In this document: positions 31,801-41,876 of the stretch, in pieces
Layout of the letters: every line of letters begins with the position of its first letter
Position numbering within the stretch: the first letter of the stretch is position 1
Origin: Homalodisca vitripennis
Lineage: Eukaryota; Arthropoda; Insecta; Hemiptera; Cicadellidae
Assembly (NCBI RefSeq): GCF_021130785.1
Contig: NW_025778857.1
Span: 1 to 64,000, forward strand
Direction: 5' to 3'
DNA: 64,000 nt
The notes under the pieces: generated by a model
The model's input: only the letters and a program-made list of their open reading frames with translations
What the model was told of the DNA's origin: nothing
Databases searched by the model: none
Translations under genes and position numbers: made by a program

Positions 31801-32703
31801 TTTTGATCTTTCGCAGTCTCTTTCGGGTTTTTCAATAGCACATCGGATAGAATAAATAAAGCAATAATCATCTTTATTTTTGATATTTACACAAGCTTTT
31901 TTATCTTTGATTTCCTTTGGTAAATCGATATATGATCCTGCGTTCATAAATTCATGTTTATTAAGGCTCAAAACTAGTTGTTTACAACTTTTAAATGTCC
32001 ATCCAGAACCCTTATTTGGATGATTTGTCTGTTCTCGATGTGTTAATTTATTAAATTGCTTAGTAATAAAGTCGTTTACGTCAAATATTTCGTCTGATTT
32101 TATAGTAAAGTACATTGGACACGTTTGTGTTTCACCGTTCACTAAAGTTCGTTCGTATTCGCATTCTAAAGATAAATAACCTTTCATATTTTTAACGGTT
32201 TCTTGAAATTTTTCTATTAAACTTTTAATCTCTGGCCTCATAATTGATAGATATTTGTAAATTGACATGAACTTATCGTTTAAATTCGTTAAAATGTATT
32301 GCTTGAAAAGACCGTGTATTGAGGATAAAACTTCTACATCTATGATATTTTCAGGTTTCTCATTAAGAGTTTTGTCAATTTCTTCGATCATTTCAGACTT
32401 AGTTTTATCGTTTGTTTCAATGGACAATTTCTCAGCGATTGATTGAATTTTTTCATCTTTAAATAGATTGAGATCTTTTTTACTTTCCTTAAAATTTTTC
32501 TTTAGTTCACGCAATTTTTCTATATTAAACATGTTTTGGTGATCGGCAATTTGATTTTCTTTAACCCAAGTCCTCAAATAATTTAGTTCTTTTTCATAAA
32601 TATCTTTATTTTTTAGATGATTTTTCGACTTATAATGACGTGTATAGTGATGTTCGAAAATGTCTTTTTTGCAGTACGGGCACTCTATTTTACTTCGTGC
32701 CAT
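28810..32703 (-). pseudogene. polB: Protein-primed DNA polymerase B, three single-base frameshifts
   Basis: About 1,295 codons. N-terminal C2H2-like finger (CPYCKKDI...HYKSKNH), then GSGWTFKSC and LPKEIKDKKACVNIKNKDD segments shared by Polinton polymerases, then CRRC/C-H fingers. Exonuclease motifs: YMDFES (I), NMSCYDTHLY (II), FSFVDTFRF (III). Polymerase motifs: YVDANNLYGYGL (A), LMNNSVFGK (B), CYMDTDSYF (C). This enzyme replicates the linear element from a protein-bound end. The start is the ATG after CCTTATAAATAGAACA. Frame breaks lie near 31,475, 29,655 and 29,030; each is one extra base in an A/T run compared with the relics. All catalytic motifs are intact. Confidence 0.9.
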
Positions 32704-32943
32704 TGTTCTATTTATAAGGTAAAAATTTCTTAACTATGAATTTGAAAAAGTAATGCTTTTTACTTGAATTTGACAGAAATCAGCACAATTTCTGGTGAAA
32801 CCGTGATAGATTCTTCTATTTATTATAGAAAAATCTGTAAACTAAGACTTAAAATTATTGAAAAAATAGTATATTTATAGGACAAAATAGTACTATATTG
32901 GTTTGTAGGGGGCAATTTAAATTCTTTATACTATTTTTTCAAT

Positions 32944-32966
32944 AATTTTTTTCTTATGTAAATGGA
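32944..32966 (+). promoter_or_regulatory. Late-type start signal of the small beta-rich protein
   Basis: AATTTTTTTCTTATGTAAAT followed by GG, the ATG being the start codon. The preceding 120 bp (32,820-32,940) have an inverted AT-rich repeat (AAAATTATTGAAAAAATAGT near 32,850 and its complement near 32,930) that could form a long hairpin upstream of the signal. Confidence 0.5.
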
Positions 32967-33267
32967 GCTACTAAAGGAATTAAATGAGGTTGGTGATTTA
33001 AAGTTCAAAGAATATAAGAAATTGATTGATTTAGAAGAAAATAAGAAGTATAAAATTGTGACATTGGATAAAATGAAAGATAAATTCGGGCTTACAATAA
33101 TTGCCGAGTTGGAAGATTATAAAGTACACTTACCGAACAGATTTTTGACTGTTTTGGATGAAAAAAAGATTAAAGAATTAAACAAAAATGAAAAATTACA
33201 CTTGATTGTTACTGGAAAAAAGACTATTAAAGATAAAGACTGTGTTACAATTAACTTTGTAGAATAA
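32962..33267 (+). CDS. Small beta-rich protein, possible OB-fold ssDNA-binding protein
   Basis: 101 residues, intact frame, start at the ATG of TTTTTTTCTTATGTAAATGG. Sequence layout: a short helix, then KKYKIVTLDKMKDKFGLT, an IIAELEDYKVHLPNRF block and a KLHLIVTGKK block. The alternation and the 'vhLPnRf' motif resemble small proteins found beside Polinton-like elements in insects, for which an OB-fold has been suggested; I cannot confirm this. It is the outermost gene at the right end, 9 bases inside the terminal repeat, and is absent from the relic at 15,770-16,019. Confidence 0.45.
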   Translation: MELLKELNEVGDLKFKEYKKLIDLEENKKYKIVTLDKMKDKFGLTIIAELEDYKVHLPNRFLTVLDEKKIKELNKNEKLHLIVTGKKTIKDKDCVTINFVE

Positions 33268-33275
33268 AGATTTCG

Positions 33276-33464
33276 AAGATTTCTGGATTTTTTCATTAAA
33301 ACAGCTTATAAATGTAGAAGCCTACAATGAACAGTAAAACAGCTATAGATTCGGTTATTTAACATTCGTGATTTCTCAGATTTGTTTATTGTTCAATGGA
33401 CAGTATTTTACATTGATTTTCTGACTGTCCCAAAAGTGCGCTAGAACCCTCATATTCATATCTA

Positions 33465-33466
<2 letters not shown>
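33276..33466 (-). repeat. Right terminal inverted repeat of the Polinton
   Basis: Reverse complement of 19,619-19,809, with no mismatch seen. Ends CATATCTACT, then TATATA. Confidence 0.95.

Positions 33467-33511
<45 letters not shown>
33467..33511. repeat. (TA)n microsatellite at the right Polinton boundary
   Basis: Begins with the TATATA target duplication and runs as a pure TA tract into the resumed duplicated block (AATATATTGC). Confidence 0.85.
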
Positions 33512-33514
<3 letters not shown>

Positions 33515-34149
33515 TATTGCTAAGATTCTTTTACTATTTAAGATATAATTATTTTATTAGACAAGTATTTAATTCATTACAATTTGGTTTACAGTCATTA
33601 ATGTATGCGTCGTATTATGGTGCAATATTTTTGTATTATTATTTCCGTTTTTATATATAATAAATAGTTAATGGAGGTAGTGTTGTTGATTTATTCAAGA
33701 GTAGTTAATTTTAATAATAATAGTGATAAATGTTTAAGGCGTATATTGAAGCTATTTTATAAAATGCGTTGGAGTAACCTACACTATTGTTATGAATGTG
33801 GAAACACAGCTTATAATACTTATTTAAACTACAGAGGGGTTTGTAAGATAACAAGAAATGCTTTACATCATTGGAGTATTTTATTAGACACTTTACCCAT
33901 ACCATTAAATTTGGTTTGTATCTCTGTTGTTTGGGGAACGTGTGAGATGTTCTAAAATGCACCTATACGGACTGTGGTAGTTATGGTACTGCAGGTATTG
34001 TGTGCACTCAGTTCATGCATTTTCAAGAATTTTAAAGGACAAATTGTGACAGTCACTGTTAGCTTTAACTCTTGCAATTAATATTGTATAAAAATAATTT
34101 CCACCAACTTTCATAAAAAAACTTTAACCAAAGTTCTCCAAAGCTACCT

Positions 34150-34325
34150 TAACGGGCTTCACGGAATCTCAGCTCTCTACAAAGCCTCACCATTTCACGG
34201 AAGCTCAGCTCTCGACGAAACTTCACTCTTACACGGAGTCTGAGCATTCTACGAAGCCTCACCATTTCACGGAAGCTCAGCTCTCTACAAAGCCTCACCA
34301 TCTTACGGACTCTCATGTTGAATAA
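34150..34325. repeat. Minisatellite, about 27-54 bp units
   Basis: Repeats of an ACGGA(A/G)GCTCAGCTCTC...AAGCCTCACCATTTC-type unit, about six half-units. Copy 2 of the block (52,840-52,905) has only about two, so the array has changed length since duplication. Confidence 0.7.
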
Positions 34326-34719
34326 CCAATGGAATAACACCTCCTGTTCAGACACGTAGTATATAATTTTAATTATTTAAGTATTTGTTACAGTACTAAC
34401 AACTTTCAATTTAATTATATTTAATTGTATTTATAAAACATAGCAATAGTACTCTTATTTCATTTCTGTACTCAATAATGTAAACGCTGATATGACAATT
34501 TTTATATCCCAGAGGCTATATGGCACAATATCTGAACTACTAATAATATGCAATTTTATGTTAACGATGGAATTATAATTATCCTACAACATTTATTGTC
34601 AAAAACCATCCCATTATTGGATTTTATATTTTTTATGTAATATATGTTGTAATATAATATTGATTTTGTAAATATAATATGTCGAAGTTTTATATTCATA
34701 TGGATAATGCCAACAAACA

Positions 34720-34838
34720 CCAACACGCCCGCACGCGCTCACACACCGACACGTGCCCGCGCGCTCACATACCACACACACACACGCACACGCACACTTC
34801 CACGCACACACGCACACGCACACGCACACGCAGGCACA
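34720..34838. repeat. Alternating CA/CG-rich tract
   Basis: ACAC and GCGC alternation; the matching tract in copy 2 (53,310-53,445) is longer and richer in CG steps. The open frames across it are repeat artefacts. Confidence 0.75.
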
Positions 34839-35815
34839 CAAGGCATTTTCTGAATCGAAATCCTAAAAAATGTACTGTTTATATACCACGAATCAGCAGC
34901 ACAGTTGATCTTCTTTATCCCCCAGAATCTTCCTTACCGACTTTCGCTGGTGTTCGAGTAATAATTGCTTAAACCAAAGAATATTGCAATTTGGACTATA
35001 AATTAATTTTTACTTTGTTGTTAGCTACAAACGAGAATTATTTACAAAAATCCTACTGTCTATTGCTAATCGTTCTTATTGTTCAAAAATGTAACATCTC
35101 GGTGTTGTACTGTGTTGTGATGACGAAATAAATACCAAATCCGTGGATTTGCAAGTGGAGGACCGAAGGCTCTTGGTGAGAGCCCAATAGGGCTCGATTA
35201 CACTTACACAAACTTTCCTATACACTAACACTAACCCACACACCCTAGTTATCCTACACTACTACCCTATCCTATCCCTTCCTATCCCCTTCATCTCAGA
35301 GTCAACCATTTGTTCTCCACTTTTTTGTGGGTTACAAAGTTTTAATTTCTTTTCTTCTTTGTCATTAATTACACAGTTTTTTAATTACATTTTTACTTTG
35401 TATACAGACAACAGACTACAGGACAATACACATACATACGCATTTTATTGCGTATTTACTGTATTACTGGACTTGGAAAAATAACTATATTGTACTATAT
35501 GGGTACTGATCTCGCTCCCACATTGTAACTTTTCAGTAACTAAAGTGACGAAATACAATAAATAATTATGTTCAATGATTTAATACAATGTGTCCTACAA
35601 GGTTTTATCAATATACCAGAAATGTTGTATGTGAATATTCTTTTATCACACAAATTTAATTTAACAGAATATCACTAAAATTTGGTACACACTCTCGTAT
35701 TTTGATTATCTTCCAATTCTTCAGCAGTAACAATATGTCATTTCCAAATTTAAATATCGCGACAGTTCTCAATTTTGAGTACCAAATTCCTGAAAACTGA
35801 AAGATGTATTAATGT

Positions 35816-37978
35816 TTTTTCTGAATAAAATTATGTGCCACACGGCTATTAACAGCGAAGTATTAGTTTCTGGAATTTAATTTTACAACAAACATTCTAC
35901 CAAGCAAGAAATTCCAAAGCAAAGGAAAACCGCATTTTAATGACATAGAGTAGCCTACACATAAGATTTATTAGGATGCAATTTAAATTAAGTTTTAAAT
36001 AAATTATTGTTTTTCATCTAAAGCTTATAATACTACGTACCACTTTCATAACAGGTGTTCAAAAATCAGTCCTTTTACTTCAATACACTTAGCAGCTCGC
36101 TTTCTGATTGATCGAGTTATCCTCCGCAACGCTGCACGATTGTTTTTGATTTGTGCGGCGGCATCTTCAATTCGATTTATTAACTCTTCACGTGTATTTA
36201 ATTTTTCCTGGTACACCAGGTTCTTCATCCAACCCCATATACAGAAATCTAATGGAGTTAGATCTGGTGATCTTGGTGGCCATGTGTGTGGTCCACCGCG
36301 ACCAATCCATCGCCCGGGAAACTGCTCGTTTAAGTGCATTGTTACATTATGGGAAAAGTGGGCAGGGGCACCATCATGTTGATAAATAATATTGCACCTT
36401 GCTGCTAATGGAACATCTTCTAATAATAGTGGTAGTTGTTCTGTAAGGAATTCTAGGTACATGCGGGAATTTAGTTGTCCTCGGAGAATGAATGGTCCTA
36501 TTAATCGATCATGAATGAGTCCACACCATACATTTACACTAAATCTGTGTTGAAAGTTGCGCACGATTGTACTATGTGGATTTCCCTCTGCCCAAGTGTG
36601 TTCATTGTGAAGGTTGTTGACGCCATCTCGGGTAAATTGAGCTTTATCAGTGAATAAAATGGTTCTATGATGTTGACGGTTTCTAATTAACCAGTTGCAA
36701 AATTCCAATCGAAGAGGAGGATCTGTTGGTTGAATACTTTGAACTTGTTGTTTATGGTAAGGGAACATGCTATTTTTGCGCAAAGTTCTCCATACTTCAG
36801 ACTGAGACACTGCGAATCGCCTAGAAAGACGCCGTGTACTGACACCAGGACTGCGTTCAGTAGCCATGATTATAGCCTCTTCCATATCTACATTATTCTG
36901 GGCAGGGCGATCCCGATAATTATTAATACTAGGAAGTTTACCTGTTACTCTTAGGGTACGAAATGATCCACTGATCGTTTTTGGGTTTGGAACTCTGCGA
37001 TTAGGAAATCGTCTTCGGTATTCTGCAGTAGCAGCGGTTGCATTTCCGTCACAAACGCCTAAGACAAATACCATGTCGGCATATTCTTCCGTTGTAAATA
37101 ACAAAAGCATTGCAATTGTGATAGTAAGTTACTTTAAAATACACTTCACTAACAAACGAGTAGTAAATTAATTGTATTAAATTGCACTCATTAAACTAGT
37201 ACAGAATTGGTAACAAATAATTTGGATTCCTCAATAAATTGCAGTGTATTGTTGAACAGCTGATTTGTGATACCAACTTATAAAAACATAATTTACCTTC
37301 TGTAAAGCTAACGTGACAATGATATGAGGTACATGATGTAACCATTTGGATAGTCCTAAAAAGTAATAGTATTATTGTTTTTTAGTTGAGCATTAATCTA
37401 TTAAAATCGTATTTACAATTGTATGCTAATCAATTATTTGTGTACCTTATATCATTACATTACGGTGTTTATTTACTAAATACGTATTTCTTGCTTGGTA
37501 GAATGTTTGTTGTAAAATTAAATTCCAGAAACTAATACTTCGCTCTTAATAGCCGTGTGGCACATAATTTTATTCAGAATTAAATTTTCTGCAAGTTTCT
37601 TTGTAAAAATGTGGGTCTTCAATGCCTATTTAACAAAATAATTGTCCGTTAAACCTTAAAAAAGTGTTTTCAAAATTATTTTATTTCTGTTTTTTGTAGT
37701 ATAACAAAAAAACTAAATGAGATACAGCTATGAGATGAACTTTATTCAATTTCTCATCTAAAAATCCGTTAGAAAAAGTTGCATTCGCCTATAAATATCT
37801 CTTCATAAACACGCGGCAAATCATCATTTGACCTCCTGCACACAATTTTTGGTGAAATCTTCAATTGGCCATAACCCAGTAAGGAAGCATTTCCGGACCC
37901 ATGTTTATATGAACTTTTTTCTTTATTTTTTATAGTACAATCAGCTCAGAAAGTGCCGGTAACACTAACCGAATCACC
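35816..37978 (-). mobile_element. DD41D mariner-like transposon, copy 1 (left terminus missing)
   Basis: Contains an intact transposase (36,046-37,110) flanked by a 90-bp inverted repeat (35,821-35,910 and 37,487-37,577, about one mismatch). A further right-hand segment ends ACCGAATCACCCTG|TA, i.e. a CAGGGTGATTC terminus next to TA, the target of Tc1/mariner elements. The matching left terminus is absent, because the sequence switches straight to the duplicated block at 35,815. Confidence 0.7.
36046..37110 (-). CDS. Tc1/mariner superfamily transposase, DD41D type
   Basis: 354 residues, uninterrupted, with an ATG at 37,110. Residues 1-60 form a helix-turn-helix domain (FTTEEYADMVFVLGVCDGNA) of the DUF4817 type common in insect transposases; a second DNA-binding helix set spans about 75-120. 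The catalytic aspartates are Asp155 (ILFTDKAQF), Asp246 (YQHDGAPAHF) and Asp288 (SPDLTPLDFC). The last two are 41 residues apart, as in rosa-like DD41D elements. It is the only transposase in the window with a full open frame, so the element may be young or recently active. The missing left terminus would prevent this copy from moving by itself. Confidence 0.85.
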   Translation of the reverse strand: MLLLFTTEEYADMVFVLGVCDGNATAATAEYRRRFPNRRVPNPKTISGSFRTLRVTGKLPSINNYRDRPAQNNVDMEEAIIMATERSPGVSTRRLSRRFAVSQSEVWRTLRKNSMFPYHKQQVQSIQPTDPPLRLEFCNWLIRNRQHHRTILFTDKAQFTRDGVNNLHNEHTWAEGNPHSTIVRNFQHRFSVNVWCGLIHDRLIGPFILRGQLNSRMYLEFLTEQLPLLLEDVPLAARCNIIYQHDGAPAHFSHNVTMHLNEQFPGRWIGRGGPHTWPPRSPDLTPLDFCIWGWMKNLVYQEKLNTREELINRIEDAAAQIKNNRAALRRITRSIRKRAAKCIEVKGLIFEHLL

Positions 37979-37990
37979 CTGTATATATAT

Positions 37991-37992
37991 AA

Positions 37993-38059
<67 letters not shown>

Positions 38060-38283
38060 AGACATATTATTATTTAATTTTTACTAATCCACGTAACAAT
38101 TTTCTTTAAAATACATGTATACTTAATTCTAATTATGTAACTATTACCAGTGTTTGGCATTATTGAAAAGTACTTAAATATGCTATTTAAAATCACTAAA
38201 AATTGTCTTAGTATGAAAATGAGCAGAGTAATAAAATTTGATACTGTACTGGCCTGAGTGATACTTTGTATTAAGAATAAATA

Positions 38284-38333
<50 letters not shown>
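37991..38333. repeat. (TG)n and (AC)n microsatellites flanking 230 bp
   Basis: A TG tract (37,994-38,057) and an AC tract (38,285-38,331) face each other, forming a long potential foldback with AT-rich sequence between. No coding content. Confidence 0.85.
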
Positions 38334-38335
<2 letters not shown>

Positions 38336-38339
38336 GCAA

Positions 38340-39762
38340 CTTTGTTTGTTTAATCTGGTATAAAATTCAGTATAACTCCTAGTTGAGTAATGCTTTCACA
38401 AAAGGTGCACGGTCATTACGCCTTAGATTTAAAAGTGAAAGATATATTTTTATCTAAATAAAATTTATTTTACTTCAACACCATAAAACTCAAAATTGAA
38501 TTGAATTTCATAGTGATTAAACAAATGACATAAATGTTTAAGAAAATAAGAGCAAGTAAAATCCGAGGAGAGTTAAATTAAGAACCTTCAAAATCGCCTC
38601 TAAAGTTTTCATAGCGGCAGTAGTAGTTGGAAAACGCCGGCTTTTGAGCTCCTTTTTGGCCTGATGATACAAAAAAAATTCATTTGGAGCCAATTCAGTT
38701 TTTCATAAAACTTTATCCCATATCTTTGCTCACGAAAATTCAGCCATAGTAACCTTTAGAGGCAAATATTTGCAACTCCTTACTAATAGGTTGCCACGAA
38801 AACAGTAAATACGCAATAATGTCAACCACTGATTTGCTTGTTGCTAATACTCAATGTTTCATACCAAATTAAAATACGAATTATTGTGCTTTGTTTGTTT
38901 ACATGTACGCTACTGTCAGTCTTTATTGAACACCCCTCGATATTGTACTAAAGCATATTTATTATAATTTTGTTCCTACTACGAACATACTAATTATATT
39001 TCCTGCATTATTTTACAAAAAAAGGCATGCACTTCACCATATGCACCTATACATTCTGAATGGGTTACCCAGTAATATATCATAATTTATCAAATCTAAA
39101 CGTTTTGTTAAATACTTAGCAAAGATTATTTTAATTTAAAGCCATTTTTGCCTCACTTCAATTTTATAGTGTATTTTACAGATCTTACAATAGTTAGGTA
39201 CTTGTTAAAGGATTTTCTTATATAAAGTCAAATGTACGTCTTCTGTCAATTTCAAGTAACTTCATGTTTTATTTCCCTGGTATTAGACATTAATAGTACA
39301 CTGGAATTTTTTTTATTGTGTTGAAATAGGTACTTTTCTGTTCAATTAAATACATAATATTTGTAATAATCAAAATAAATGCCACCTAAACTATAAAGTT
39401 TTGCATTGTCCCAATCATCAGTGTTAAAAATAGATTTATTAACATATCGATACTTTCATCGGCAAGATTGAAAATAATTATCTATATTTGCTTAGAGAGA
39501 GAATTTAGCCTAACTTAGTTCACATCTTTGTATTGAGAACTTTTATGTTGGTTCAACTCATGATTTACAATTCACTTTTTAAAGGATTATTCACCAACAT
39601 ATCATAGGTTGCTTGTTTATGTTCGTTAATGAACATGGATGATTACAAGTACAAGGATAACAGGTTTTTTAACATTAGCATTGTTAATTAAAAAAAAAAA
39701 CTTTTCATGTGTTAAAACAAAGCAGCTCGATTGATGGTGTAGGTTTTTTTATATGAAATATA

Positions 39763-39812
<50 letters not shown>

Positions 39813-41785
39813 TTTATATCATATTACTTACATTTTCCTCAAAAATTTAGTTGTATAATTATTTTAACTAATAGAGTATTTACAAATAGTTTTACATTTA
39901 GGAATAAGGTTGCTCTATGGTCTCTGGATATTAACGTGCATAGACCATCAGCTTTAAAAGCTATTGTGTCAAATATTTTCTAATACTTCCTAAATATACT
40001 ACAGACTTATCCGCACTCATGCGCAAACCACATTAAATTAGACGAGGCATTTTCATTCTCATACGTGATGATGTCCTGATTCCTGGTGAGCACAAACCCA
40101 TCATTGACATATGACTACATGATTCCTTATAACACGGCATAAGACCTTCGTGTACTAGAACACATTCATATTTTCTTAACTAGTAGTTAATTTAGAAGAA
40201 ACTTACCTAAGATCTAGTCTCAATATCTATTACAATGATAGTAAGCCTTTATATAAGAGAGCAATCGACTTATCGGCTTTGCTCCAATCATGTGAGTACC
40301 AATAATACATATGAGCCGTCTCTTACACACACAGAAACGAGGCTCTTTAATAAATTCAGAAAGTTATATTTACAGAGAATATCATATTAAACACTGTCCC
40401 TTAAAACATTGAACTTTTACTCTTCTCCTCTTCTTACATTTTTCAATTGGTTCACTTTCTAACTATTATTTTCCAATTATACTAGGCCTTGCACTTTAAA
40501 ACAAATTTTCTCTTAATTTATATTCACGTTTATTGAAGTTAAATCCCTTTACTCCTTTCCTAAATTAAAGAGTGTTTGACGTATATTACAGGCTATTATA
40601 GATTATGTACAGCTTCCACATACAAATCGAATAACTGCATATATATAACGAACATGATTCAATACAATAAACACCATGCATGCTATATCACAACGGTAGT
40701 GTGACCTGCATGAGTTCTGCTCTATCTACGGAATCACGTTAGCAACATCAATGTATAGATTTATAGCAGAAAGACCGTCATCGATCAACTAAACGCAACC
40801 TTTCTATGGTGTAGTATATTTCCATTGGAGGATTTTGATTCTAACTTAAGCTAATCAACGTATCACATGATGTATAAAACATCAAACTGAAAATTATTTG
40901 TTAAACATAGGCTTTAGTAGCTCCACCCATAAAAATTGAAAACCATCTTTACAATATTCAAAACTATGCAAACTTAAATTAGCACTATTATTTTAGTTCT
41001 AAAATTTATTAAAAGTACCACTGCGTCATGTAAGTAAGGAAATACCTATGCTTTCAACGTTTAAATTATTATCCTAGAAGTCGTTTACGTTTGGTTACTT
41101 ATATTACATTTGCCCTATTGTTCTGGATACGATCGTAAAACATCTCAACAAATAATAACCATCAGTTAACATCAACAATCAAAATTGTATAGGGTCTGAT
41201 CACGAAGGCTCCTGGTCATCAGTGCTGTCTGCTTTTCACTACTGGTGACGAAGGAAAGGCATACATTGAGATAGTATTACTCAGGTAATATTCCAAATTC
41301 CAGATGGTCTGACAAAGAAATCAACAACATTGCACCATGCTTATACATAAAAATAAATTATGTTCTCTTCAATCAATACATAAATACACAGTCAGAATGA
41401 ACATAATACCAACAAGAGTTAAACAGCAGTTTTCTCGGTTCTACATCAAAAGTACCGGCAGACCCAAAAAAGACTCCAGGTTGTTCTCGCATTGTTATTA
41501 TTGCTGCTTATTACTTAATTAATAACGATAGAGAGCTGTGACGTAGCTTTTAACTATGTAGTGCTCCCCATTCCATTCGCAAAACCAATCACAATACGCC
41601 ACATTTTCTAGTTGTCTTCGTCACATTATCCATAAATTAATCGCGAGTTCTCAGATATGTTAAGGTTTCCAGTGTTGTAGGTGATATTTTAAGATTTAGT
41701 TGTAAGTTGTTCCGATTCCTTTCCGGTCTCTCTAGGTACTTATTGAAATGTTTTTATATTTTTAATATGTTCGTGCTAAATTTCT
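38340..41785. other. Long non-coding stretch with one TA microsatellite
   Basis: No supported gene. A (TA)n tract lies at 39,766-39,807. The open frames at 39,753-39,983 and 41,337-41,522 have no family resemblance and no conserved start context. The sequence looks like ordinary AT-rich intergenic DNA. Confidence 0.5.
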
Positions 41786-41868
41786 TAATGTTTATATGAA
41801 CTTTTTTCTTTATTTTTTATAGTACAATCAGCTCAGAAAGTGCCGGTAACACTAACCGAATCACCCTG
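41786..41868. repeat. Solo terminal fragment of the copy-1 DD41D family
   Basis: Nearly identical to 37,893-37,975 (GAACTTTTTTCTTTATTTTT...AACCGAATCACCCTG). It is followed by TGTATATA and the CAGGGTG terminus of the second DD41D element, so two related termini face each other across 8 bases. Confidence 0.75.
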
Positions 41869-41876
41869 TGTATATA

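Larger units (their letters stand above)
19619..33466. mobile_element. Polinton/Maverick (adintovirus-like) element, 13,848 bp, integrase-deleted
   Basis: Bounded by 191-bp inverted repeats starting AGTAGATATG and ending CATATCTACT, flanked by TATATA on each side. Six-base target duplications and AG/CT ends are usual for Polintons. Gene content, left to right: VLTF3-like (-), small ORF (+), major capsid (-), repeat protein (-), zinc micro-ORF (-), coiled-coil fibre-like (-), protease (-), hydrophobic virion-type protein (-), PLA2-type (-), ATPase (-), penton-type (+), Bro repeats and Bro (+), zinc ribbon (-), polymerase B (-), small beta protein (+). The integrase expected between zinc ribbon and polymerase is missing. 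About a dozen single-base frameshifts make most genes inactive as written. Confidence 0.95.
33512..35815. repeat. Duplicated block, copy 1, right half
   Basis: Matches 52,287-54,425. The match ends at 35,815, exactly where the DD41D transposon sequence begins here. It contains a minisatellite (34,150-34,320), a CA/CG-rich tract (34,720-34,838) and a non-conserved open frame (33,671-33,955) whose start differs in copy 2. No gene is supported. Confidence 0.85.

Noticed and set aside
33671..33955. 94-codon open frame in the duplicated block, with a partial match at 52,513-52,722
   Set aside because: Similarity is explained by DNA duplication; the start and first third are not kept in copy 2 and no domain is visible.
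34614..34972. Cys/Val- and His/Thr-rich open frames (also at 53,201-53,581)
   Set aside because: They are translations of CA/CG microsatellites and change with repeat length between the two copies.
39753..39983. Open frame beginning with Ile/Tyr repeats (similar ones at 16,118-16,360 and 48,347-48,529)
   Set aside because: Starts in TA microsatellites; no family resemblance or conservation.
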